From Sphagnum compactum (taxonomy: Eukaryota > Bryophyta > Sphagnopsida > Sphagnales), in contig OZ234495.1 in NCBI GenBank assembly GCA_965153455.1, positions 6,696,001-6,760,000 on the forward strand: a DNA stretch of 64,000 nt. The letters are read 5' to 3'. The position numbers were made by a program, and so were the translations under genes. Position 1 is the stretch's first letter; every line of letters starts with the position of its first letter. Shown in pieces: positions 1 through 9,957 of this stretch. The notes under the pieces were generated by a model that was not told the origin of the DNA, did no database searches, and saw only the letters and a program-made list of their open reading frames with translations.

Positions 1-516
1 ATCTTCTTGGTCATTATGCCCATTTGTTTGGCCTTAGTGTTATTATTGCTACTTGCCTTCAAAGCATTCATATTGGCAGCGATGAGTACATCCTGGAGTT
101 CTTTTTACCGCCTACTTGTGTGGATAGTCAAGAACAAGAAGCGGTGTTGAATTCCTTGTCCATGACCATGCAACATGTGCGTGTCGAAGCTTGCACAATG
201 TTTTTTAAAGCAACTCAAGGTTGCTCAAAGTAAGTACTGCTGGTGCATTGGTTAGCCCCAACATTGATGAAAGATTTGAAGATGTTGAAGGTGGCCCACA
301 AATTGCAAATCTGAAATCATTGAATGGAGTAAAAATTGAAGAATTGGGTGAGCTCATAGAGGAAGGTAATTTTGTTTTCACATGGGCGTGGATGCTATTC
401 AAGAGCAAGGGCCTAACAAAAGGAGAGGAACAAGTGAGAAGACAATTCGACTTGATGTTATATATACAACAATATTTCACTAGTAGTTTCAAAGGTGCAG
501 CAAAGAGTATCGGAGG
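1..516 (+). pseudogene. NIN-like protein (NLP, RWP-RK family) gene remnant, left end outside window
   Basis: NLPs are nitrate-responsive plant transcription factors with a GAF-like N-terminal part and a C-terminal RWP-RK DNA-binding domain. Bases 3-185 read in one frame into the conserved end of the GAF-like region (DEYILEFFLPPTCVD, then NSLSMTMQ). That frame stops at 233. From about 221 a second frame continues without a recognisable splice site and reaches the start of RWP-RK (YIQQYFTSSFKGAAKSIGG, 463-516), which matches the family's LQQYFxGSLKDAAKSIG block. The sequence then runs into a T tract, and the rest of the domain (the CPTTLKRICR block expected next) is not found downstream. The frame change and missing 3' half point to a pseudogene. 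A live gene with an intron after SIG and an unseen exon junction near 230 is less likely. Family call from memory, fairly sure; broken state moderately sure. Confidence 0.6.
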
Positions 517-999
517 TTTTTTTTTTTTTCCCCTTCTAAGCTTGCAAACCTTCCTTTCTCTTAAAATGGGTGAATCTTCATGTATTCCGAATGAATTTAA
601 CTTGGGTTTTTTCATTATCTTATTGCCTCTTTCACATGGGTTGTTGTGTTGTAATATGTCCAATGAAGCATCTAATATTTGGTTCATGCCTGAATATCCT
701 ACCCTTGGATTTGACAATGAATTCCATTTACAATCAAATAACACCTTTTTGGTATCATGATTGGAAGGGTTCTTTTTTGGGATTTTTGAATTTACTACAA
801 GTACCTCCTTTTCTGGTTTTTTCTCCTAGCTTGCGAGTTTGCATTCAACTTCCATTTCTAGGTAAGCCTTGGTTTTCTTACATGGCAACACGTGTTCAAA
901 CTCCAAGATAGAAGGAAGACTACAATGTATGTTGTAACATCAAAACATTGGCACTCATATGATGAGATTTTTATGTAGTAAAAATCTAAGTTCCTTGTG

Positions 1000-3890
1000 T
1001 TAGACCTAGTTGTCACAAAACTGTAACATTGATAATACATTTCTTGTTCTTGGGTGATGCCAGAGTAATAATTCCACTCAAGATTTTTCAAACATATCCT
1101 CTATAATGAAAGAAACAAGTAGGCAGATCAGTGATGCACTAGACCACTTTAGGGAGTTTTTCCTATCGTTGGAACCTTAGTTCAAAACTTTATTTATATA
1201 TCAATTCAAGTGCATGACTTGGAGTTTTTTTTCACATTATCTACATATAATACATATATATTTATATAATTTATATGGAAGAAATATAAATGCAATGTTG
1301 TATTGATTTGCTATGAATCAATGTCAAAACAATGCTACTAGTTGTTTCAACACTTATCAAATACAAGATTTGATTTATATTGAATCAATGCTTGTTATTT
1401 GCCCATTTGATATTGCAACACTTCATAAGATTGTATTAATGTTGTGACAATGAGTACCATTGTTTTAACATTTTTAATGTGTTGATTTTATGTGATATGC
1501 AATGACATTGAATATCCACCTTTATGAGATCTATAAGAACATCAACTCAATAGCTAATCAATTTGTGTTGTCTCAACATTGACAAGATCTTATCCAGTGA
1601 ATGCATGTTGAAAAAATGTAAATTATGTCAAAACAATCCCAATGCCAACTCAATACACATTGTTATAATGCCATCAACATATTGTATCAATGACCATATT
1701 AGCATTGAATCTTCAACATATAGTCATCAATTTGATGACTTATTAATGTATGTTGTGCCAATGTTGGTCGTATTTTTTTCATTGATTTAACATTGATAAG
1801 ATGTCAAATGTTTTAGTATAATATCAATGCCATTTCAAGACGTGTTATTATGTCACCTTAACATCATATCAATGATTGTATTAACATTGAACGTTGAACA
1901 TATTGTTAAAGTGTTGTAAAAGCACTCATACAAAGAGGGGGCAAGTTTGTGATGAAGTTGTAAACTTTGATGTCAAGTTCGCAATTACAACGTATATGGT
2001 GGGTGAACACATGCTTTTAGTGCCATGTTTGCTTGATTTTTACAAATAACTTTATCATTCAACAAAATTATTTCCACTAGGCCACAACAATATGCCCGAG
2101 AGTATTCAAATTCATGAAAGCAATCACATTTCACTCAACTAACATCATCACTAAAACCTCTCCATGAACTATTAATTTAACAACTTAACATATTAGGGGT
2201 GAAGGAAGTTGAATCATTCAAGCATCACCACACACAAATAGGAAGTTCATGGATTTAGGATTTACTTTGAAAAGGGCAATTAACCCTCCTATGTACACGA
2301 CAAGTCCAGTTCCAATTTGACCATTCTCTTGTCTATTATCTTGGAATGAAAAAACAAATGGCTCACAAGATCATGGACAACTCCTTTTGACTTTTGAAAT
2401 ACCCTCACAAGATCCTGAAGGATTCCTTTACGAAGAGTTGTTTGACTGCAGTATGATCTGATCTTTTTCGGTGGTTTCTTCAATCAACTCATGTCAAAGA
2501 TCTCAAGAGCTGGAAATTGTTTAGAGAATTAAACATGAAGTCAAATGCAAGGGGAATTGTTGAATTTCTGCCGTTGAATTTGCAAGGGAAAAAAAAACTC
2601 ATCTTATAAGTAGTGTAGCCAGTTTGAACAATTGCTGTCAACCTGCAAAAAGAGGCTTCAATGATGATCAAAATCAAGATGAAACCAAATTCAGGAAACA
2701 GCGAAGATAAATTTACCAAATCAATCAGGAAGGAGATGTTCACCTACTATACATGGGAGCAGAACTAAGTAGAATCTATGCATGAAGCATAGTTGTAACA
2801 AAGAAGTAAGCTTCAGAGAATGGCCCACATTACAAAAGAAAAAGCATGCAACAGAACTCAATGGAAGAAGCTGGTTACATTTGTGGCAGATGCATAATAA
2901 CTACTCAAGCAGCCATAGGCAGCATCTCTGGCAGCTGCCATACGAGACATAGTTTGCCTTGTGCACTAAAAGGAAGTAGAAACTGCCTCCATTAATGAGT
3001 CTATAGAAATGAAAGTTTGTCCACCACAATGCTGCAGAATGCTTACAGTGACAGGATGAATCTTGATGGAAGCAAGTCTTATACAAAAATAGACAATTCT
3101 TGACATATCTATACCAGATTGATGGCAAAAATTGCAAGACATGTGTCCTAGTTAAGCTTCCATTCTGAAAAGCAAAAAGAAACAGGCCTGAAAATCAGAT
3201 GTGGAAAAATGAAGGTTTGAGAGCAAGATCCTGGACACTCCAGAGCAACTAACCCCATGGAGTAGATAGTACATTCATGGTGAGCTTCAGTACACAGATG
3301 CTTGTGGGTGTTTTCAGATGAACAGATTTCAATCACTCTGCAGAATTCTCTTTGCAGCATCTGCTTTGTTGACATCTGGTGCTGTGAGACAAAGTTAGAG
3401 GGCAATGCAAGCTTGTCACAGTATAGCCCAACCAGCAAGACTACATTCAATGCTCTGCAAGTTTTATGAAGTACATTTCAGTACTTGGTGTGAACTGTAC
3501 AAGCTCCATCACTTCAAACAAGTCCTAGAAGTCAATGGATCAAAGCAAAACCCATCATTTTACAGTTTGCTTTCTGCAAGCTTCCAGAATAGTGCACAGA
3601 AGCTCTTTACACAGAAGTTAGGGTGGTGCCCACTCAGGACAGGAGGTTGACTTTCACAAACTAGAGCCTGATGGGATTTTCCATCAGGGACTAAAACATA
3701 AATGTACAGCTCAACTCAACAGCTGCAACCCAAACCTGTATTACAAGCTGAAGACGGTGGCAAACGCCTACCATGACCTCCAATGGCAGACTTAACCACA
3801 TATATCCCAGCAACAACAACACCATGATGTATACTTCACAACATCCAAGAATGCAAAACTACCTTGAACACAAAAAGTGAAATTGATTGC
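1000..3890. other. Intergenic, no supported gene
   Basis: The stretch 1100-2280 is strongly AT-rich and full of short imperfect copies of words such as CAATGTTG and TTGAATCAATG, so it looks like degenerate low-complexity DNA. From 2300 to 3890 the base composition is more gene-like. It lies just downstream of the minus-strand LysM gene, so part of it may be that gene's 3' UTR. No open frame there resembles a known protein. Confidence 0.4.
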
Positions 3891-3893
3891 TCT

Positions 3894-5551
3894 TCACAGC
3901 TTGGGGATGGTGACTGTGTCTCCAACTTCAAGGTGGTCTCCAGCATAGATGCCATTTGCTGCTCTCAAAGACTCCACAGTAACCTGTATCATAACAGTCA
4001 ATCAGGACACACTTAGAGCTAGAAAGTCATTGACTATTTCAGGCTGAGACTGTTTGAAACTCTGCTCACCACATTGAAACAGAACATACTCTTGAGACAT
4101 GATGAATTGACAAGGTGAACAAATATATTCCTTTCCACAAGGTGCCAGCAAGTGTCCTCCCCCCCTCAACTCAATTGTGTATACGGCTCAATACTTCATG
4201 CTGGCCCACATAGCCATGAAAGTATGAATTCTTGAAACTAGCAAAGCAGAATGATCATAAAACTTACCCCATACTTCCTCGACAAGGCCCACAAAGTGTC
4301 ACCTTTCCTAACTTTGACCTCTTTGCTCTCAAAGCGCTTCTTGACTATTTGGCCCTTCTCAATGTACCGAGAACCCATTTCCTGTGCTTTATCGTTTTCC
4401 TTGTTTGCAAGGCTTTTAATATCTTTGCCAGCATCTTTCAATCCACCTGCAATATCCCTTCCCTTATCCTCCACACTCCCAAAGAAACCTTTGCTCTTCT
4501 GCTCCACTTCCTTACCCTTGTTTTCAAGGTTGAGTTTTCCATCTCCGCTTCTTTTCTCAAAATCACTCTTTGTTCCCCAGCCCTTGCTTTCCACCTCTCG
4601 GCCCTTGTTATCTATTGCTTTCTTTGCTTCCCAGCTTTTATGTTCAACCTCCCGACCACCCCTGTCAAAAGTTCCCTTTACTTTCTCACCAATTCCTTCA
4701 ACACTATCCTTGATCTCCTTGCTGAAGTCTGACAGCTTTCCTGTGAAGTCCCTGGCTGCACCCTCTACACTTTGTCTAGCATCTTCAATCTTATTTCCGA
4801 TACTTCCTTCTCTGCTCTCCTCCTTCATCCACAAAAAACAGGTCATAGGGATGCAGAAGAGATTGTTAATGATACTGCTCCTATAACCGGGATTCCACAG
4901 GTATACAAGAGACCTTGAAGAACTTGTGAGAATACATGTCATGACAAGAGCAACATCAACTGCAATATTTGTTCAAATTTCCAGCTACACCATTGCAATC
5001 CATGATGTAACTTTCTCCAGACCCATTCTTATGGTTGACATATCTCCCTTGGCAATTATTCGAAAGGTGATCACCAAAGCAACTGTTCATCTCAAGTTGG
5101 TGCCATCCTTGCAATACTGAAGAGTGCAAGAAGAAGAGCTGAAATCTCTTCCATTTTTAAGCTCCTGTCATTGCTGTGCTAATCTACCTGATCACAAAGA
5201 GGTGCAATTGTAGAATCTTCTTGTTGAATCTGTCAACTGTTCCTTGTGTTACTGTTAAGACTAATATAAGTGCAATAGAAGTCTCATGGTTGCAAATATG
5301 CAACTAGCTTGTATCATTTCTACTCAAGAATATGGCTACTAAGTGTCATACATACATACCTTTGTCCAATTGTTCTCACTTCTGCTCTTTTGATATGATT
5401 TAAACAAGGTCCAAGCAATGCCTGCTGCAACTACTGCACCAGCAGCCTTGACAATGAGATTGTTATCTCCATCTCCCTTGTCACCCTTCCCTGCTTTTGG
5501 TCCATCAATGTGGTCACCATTTGTAGATGGAGCTGCAGCACCTGTTGACAT
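3894..5551 (-). CDS. Membrane-anchored LysM domain protein with LEA-like middle region
   Basis: Three exons: 5360-5551, 4268-4822 and 3894-3983 (transcribed right to left), with GT-AG introns of 537 and 284 bases. They join in frame to 278 residues. Residues 1-30 are polar and rich in G, D and K. Residues 36-50 (AAGAVVAAGIAWTLF) form one probable membrane segment. Residues 65-225 are highly charged, with repeated K-G-(R/K)-E-V-E motifs resembling LEA or YtxH-type amphipathic helices. Residues 232-277 are one LysM domain (VKVRKGDTLWALSRKYG, then GIYAGDHLEVGDTVTIP). The LysM domain is split by intron 2 exactly after KYG. LysM modules bind GlcNAc polymers in receptors and peptidoglycan-associated proteins. 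This protein has no clear signal peptide, no kinase and only one LysM, so an organelle or cytosolic membrane location is as likely as the cell surface. Exact role unknown. Confidence 0.8.
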
Positions 5552-8500
5552 CCTGAAACTTCACCCAAGATGCAACAATCATGTCAACATCTTCTCTGGA
5601 AATAGGGAGACAGCAAGCATGGACCTCTCACAGAATATCACATATGAGAGAACGAGTAACAAGATTCCAAATGAGGATTCATATCGGGCAGCAGCAGGAT
5701 GACAGGATGAGCAGCAGGAAGCGGTACCATGCTTGTTCAAAGGAGGGAGGAAAAAAGTTCAAAGAGACATTTCAGCAAAAGAGAAAGCGTCTTCTCAACA
5801 AGTCGACAAGAAAACAAAGAACCGCATGCGCGCTATGTAAAAGAAGAATTGGGGGAGAAGCAAAGACGAAATCCGTTCTTGACCTTCTGCAACAAACCGT
5901 TCCACCAAGATGAATCTCTCTCAAATATAAACGATAGAATTACACTATGACCAGACAATGTGGACATGGAGGAAAATCAGATGGAGAAGAGAGAGAACAC
6001 GGTGGCGCTCAGGACGAGCAAATACCTTTTTTCAACAACAAAGTTTCGCGAAGACCAAGAAAGCTATTGCCCCATCGGCCTACTTCAGGTGTACACTATA
6101 ACAGCGACGTTTTGGCGAGTGAGAACCAATACACACAAGAGAAGGAGCGCAAAGGTGTAAGCCATCCCACGGGACATAACAGAAACGATGTACACCAACA
6201 CCACTACGACGACAAGCATTACTGGAGCAAGCAATTGAATGTCAAGGGGAGGGGAGAGTATTCACCTGTGTTATCGAGATGCAGTGATGATTTGTCGAAG
6301 AAAAAACACGACAAGCAGGGACGAAGGAGCAAAAAGACTAAAGCTTTACAATCGAAACTGTCTCCCTCTCTCACAAATTGTGTTCGTGGAGTAGAAATCA
6401 ACAGTATATTGACAATTCTGTGACGGACTGTGCGACTAAAATGCGGACGAAACACATGCGAAAGTGTGTGCGATGGTGGCCCTCACGTGGATCCGCGAAG
6501 CGTCGGATTTTGGCCCGGAAATGAGGCTGGAACAAGAAGGTTCGGGAGCATAAAGGATAACAGGATAAAACCCCTTAATAGGGCTTTCGACGATTGCGCT
6601 CCAGAAGATGACGATGATGCTCTGAGCTTTGTCAGGATTGGATGTTGGGGGATTGTGTTCTCGGAGTCATCTGGAACACAATCCTGGAGAATCTTTGAGG
6701 TTTTCCTTCATCTTCGTCGTCTTCGTCTTCAAAACATCGACGGTGTCACAAATGTTGGCAATGCAGTATGACTCAGTGAAGCAAACAAGTGCAGCGATGC
6801 ACCTAGTGATGCAAGCACCTTAACGTTCATTAGCCCGGTGACATAACGACTCCTTCGTCTTCGTCCTTGTGCTATATACTCTACGACAAAGCGATTGTTA
6901 CTTGAACGGTGTCCAAATCCGTGCTCGGAGATTAGATCTGGCAGAGGCGGTATCATCGACCCATAAGCTTTGATTCTCCATTATCAAAGGCAACAACAAC
7001 GCACAAATTGTTGCCACAGACGTCATTGTTAGTGACAGTCAAGCTTCATATTCTTTGTGCAGATGTTTAAAGAATAGGTGTCATCAAGAATGAACCTATC
7101 CTGCTTGTGCAGAACAATCTATTGCATCCTAGATACCTTTAGCATGTGACTCCAGTCATTCAGCTCCTTGTCTTCTTCAGATGTTTCAACACAGATCTGG
7201 AAGCCAAAGCAGTACCATAAAGAACGAATCTATGGTATCATGCCTGTGCATAACAATCTATTGCATCTGAGATCATTTTAACTTAGCATGCAACTCCAGT
7301 CATTTGTCTCCCTGTCCTCTTTAGATGTTTCAATCCAGATCTGGAAAACATTGCTTCCAGATTTGGAAATTCCAATGACACTATACATCTCTGCTAAATG
7401 TTGTGGCGTTTGAAGGTAGATATCCAAAATTGTTGCTCAAGAGGGATTCTGTTGTTCCTTCATGCTTCTGCAAAACCCTAGGTGTTATCTCAAACTGTTT
7501 TTCTTCAGTGTTACCCTGGCAAGGAAGGCTTGCAGCTTTCAAAAGTGTGGAGAGGCATGGAATTTTTGTTGCAATTATGCAGACTACTGTAGCAGTCCAG
7601 TCATCAAACACAAAACATCAAGTCAAGACACAGTGAAGAACAAGAAATCAGCCGCCGGTCAAAAGCAAAGGAGCATTATCAAAAGATTGAGTACTGAATA
7701 TCACAAGACAATTGTGCAAGCTCAAAGGACTTCAGAAATCTAACCTCTTCCAGGTTTCTAGCTACTGGCATGATCATCAAAATTCAGCACACTGCCAGGA
7801 GTCTAACAAGGGTAGCACAAACTTCCACACATGACCTGCCATACCTCTTTGCAGCACTGAACTTTGCATCATATGCTTGTTGCTTGCAGAGCTAGAGTCA
7901 TGACATCCTGAATGCCTGGAAATGATGAACCTCCATAGTTTTTTGCTGCTCACAAGTCAATATTACTGCCACAATTAAACCTGTAATATTTCTGCACACA
8001 GAGGTCTGCTATCCTTTTCATAGATTTTCCCTGAATGCAGGTACCTATTACCACTACAACAAGACAAACAAGGAGTCAAATCTCTCCCATGTTTACAAAA
8101 CCTTCTGCAACTGCAATTGCAGAACGAGGCAATAATCGACAATGAGCTCATTTTCTGGAACAGCCACCATGACAGGTGACACACGCACATCTGTGCGTCC
8201 CAATTTGATGCCACAAATCACCAGTCTCTGTAGCATACAATGAATTTGATCATGTCAACTCCAAACAGACACAAATTGAAGCTGTCCTCCCTTCCCCATC
8301 CTTCACCTTTGTCCATGAATAGAAGAAACACTTCTGTAGAAAGCTAGTGCTAGATTGAGGATCTGTAGACTGAGGACATCATCATGCTCAAAACAGCTGA
8401 GAAATTGCCTGTTTCTCAGCTTCAGTCATGGCAAAGTTATCTTTGCAGTGCAGAGAATTTTGCTTCGCATTTACTTACTTCAGCAACTCACGCCTTGTCC

Positions 8501-9173
8501 AATGGTGGCTGCAAAAACACACAGATCCGTGCTCTGTAGTACCAATACATATATGAAATGTTAGAGAAACCTCGACAAAAACAGTTTGAAGGTAGCTGAA
8601 CGATGAGTGCAAATCAACGAGGTACATTTTAGCTTCAAGCTCGCCAAGATGCTTCTGTAGGATCTCGTCCGCACCTTCAACGTTTACCCATGTGGCAAGA
8701 AACTTGGGCAGAAACACACAGTGTAATGTAGATGCTTTCCGCAGGAACATCAACAACATCCGCTTCTTTGCAACTATTCCCCTAGATGCATGTGGTAAGT
8801 TTTTCTGTCCAAATCTTGATTCCCAAAATTAGTGTTTTTCTGTAACACACTTTACACAATTCTGATGTCCACAATTTCAAACAAAGAGAGGTAAAGTATA
8901 ACACTTGAGGTGACCTTCACACGGAATGTGCGAGGATCGAGTGCTTGCGCACTGGGAGACGCATAGACTGTTCTTCGCGCATAATGATTCGATGAGGGGG
9001 CAGTAGACCTTGGGTGTCATCAAAGAGTGTAGGAAAACCTGAAGCGTCAAAATCCCAACAGAGAGATCATCTCCCCTCTCTCTCAGCAACTCTGATTCTA
9101 CAAACCCTACAACTCTGAACCCTAGATCCGCGGACAAAATCCGTACAAAACAAGATACTTTCAAGGACGAACC
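5552..9173. other. Upstream region and intergenic DNA; only weak coding-like fragments
   Basis: 5552-6960 is GC-richer than average and probably holds the promoter and 5' leader of the LysM gene. Open frames here on both strands resemble nothing I know. Between 7990 and 9010 several short minus-strand stretches look protein-coding (around 8060-8170, 8560-8760 and 8950-9060), but I could not join them through splice sites or recognise a family. They may be exons of an unknown gene or remains of one. Confidence 0.3.
7087..7342. repeat. Degenerate tandem duplication, unit about 139 bases
   Basis: Two adjacent diverged copies share anchor words in the same order: AACAATCTATTGCATC at 7113 and 7252, then GACTCCAGTCATT versus AACTCCAGTCATT, then AGATGTTTCAA and CAGATCTGGA. 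Period is 139 bases between the first anchors. No coding potential is seen in it. Confidence 0.7.
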
Positions 9174-9247
9174 TGCTCCCGGGGGGGCTCGAACCCACGA
9201 CCTTCGGCTCATAAGACCGATGCTCTAACCAACTGAGCTACGGGAGC
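9174..9247 (-). tRNA. tRNA gene, anticodon reads TAT (Ile), intronless
   Basis: On the minus strand 74 bases fold as a full cloverleaf. The 7-bp acceptor stem GCTCCCG/CGGGAGC is perfect and the discriminator is A. The D arm is GCTC-9-GAGC and the anticodon stem is TCGGT/GCCGA. Loop CTTATGA gives TAT at positions 34-36. The T arm is GTGGG-TTCGAGC-CCCCC with one T:C mismatch. The pol III A box (TAGCTCAGTTGG) and B box (GGTTCGAGCCC) are present. A T4 terminator lies 24 bases beyond the 3' end (AAAA at 9147-9150 on the plus strand). Oddities: position 37 is G rather than A, and tRNA-Ile(UAU) genes in the eukaryotes I know carry an intron while this one has none. It could be a Met tRNA altered at base 34, or a pseudogene-like copy. 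Confidence 0.8.
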
Positions 9248-9439
9248 TCAACGCACTCCTCGGGCTCTTCGTCTTGATTTTACACATTGTTCTAAGGTCA
9301 ACACTCAATACTTTCTACGAAAGAAGATGATGCAAACGGCCCAAGGAAGACGAATTCCTTCGATTTCGAGAAATTCCGGCTTCTCACGAGCGCTCCTGAA
9401 TTCGTCTCTATTTGCAAAATCTGCCCTGGATTGCTAGCT

Positions 9440-9512
9440 TGATTGATTATTCGATTGATTGATTGAGTGAGTGAGTGAGTGATTGCTTGCTTGATTGCTT
9501 GATTGATTTAGT
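9440..9512. repeat. Simple repeat tract (GATT)n / (GAGT)n / (GCTT)n
   Basis: Imperfect tetranucleotide runs in the spacer between the tRNA and the TCAIM-like gene. Upstream of the start codon on the plus strand, so possibly within the promoter region. Confidence 0.8.
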
Positions 9513-9957
9513 TTGTTTGGGATTTTGTCGTGATTTGAGATTGAGGATGGGGTTTTCTTTCGTTTGGTTTTCTTGTCTTCGGGAGTGGTGATACGCAGGA
9601 GGGGAAAAGGGAGGGAACAAGATAGGTTTTTTTAAAAGTTCGAGTCCCTGTACTTGTTGTTGCCGTTGATGCTGTTCTTATCTTGAGGTGGAAATGGTTT
9701 CTTAAAGAGTGGAAGATTATTCCTGGGGTTTTGATCTCACAAAAAGCGGTGCGGATTGTTTTTTTTGTCGCTTTGTTTTCGAAGGAGAGAGAAGAAAGAG
9801 TAGATCTCGAAATAGTAGATCTTGAGTGCAAAACCTGTCGAGTAGAGTTTTTTCTTCTTGTGTGTGGGAGATAGATGGTTTCGTGAAAGGATTGTTGAAT
9901 TTCTCGTGTTTCATGATTGGCGTTTATCAGTGCAGAAAGGGTACGGATGGTTCATAG

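Noticed and set aside
4232-4886. Two long plus-strand open frames across the LysM gene
   Set aside because: They are antisense shadows of LysM exon 2, whose minus-strand frame has proper splice sites, a LysM domain and biased codons.
5947-6423. 158-codon plus-strand open frame upstream of the LysM gene
   Set aside because: Low-complexity basic product, overlapped by open frames on both strands, no family match and no clear splice context. Probably leader or promoter DNA.
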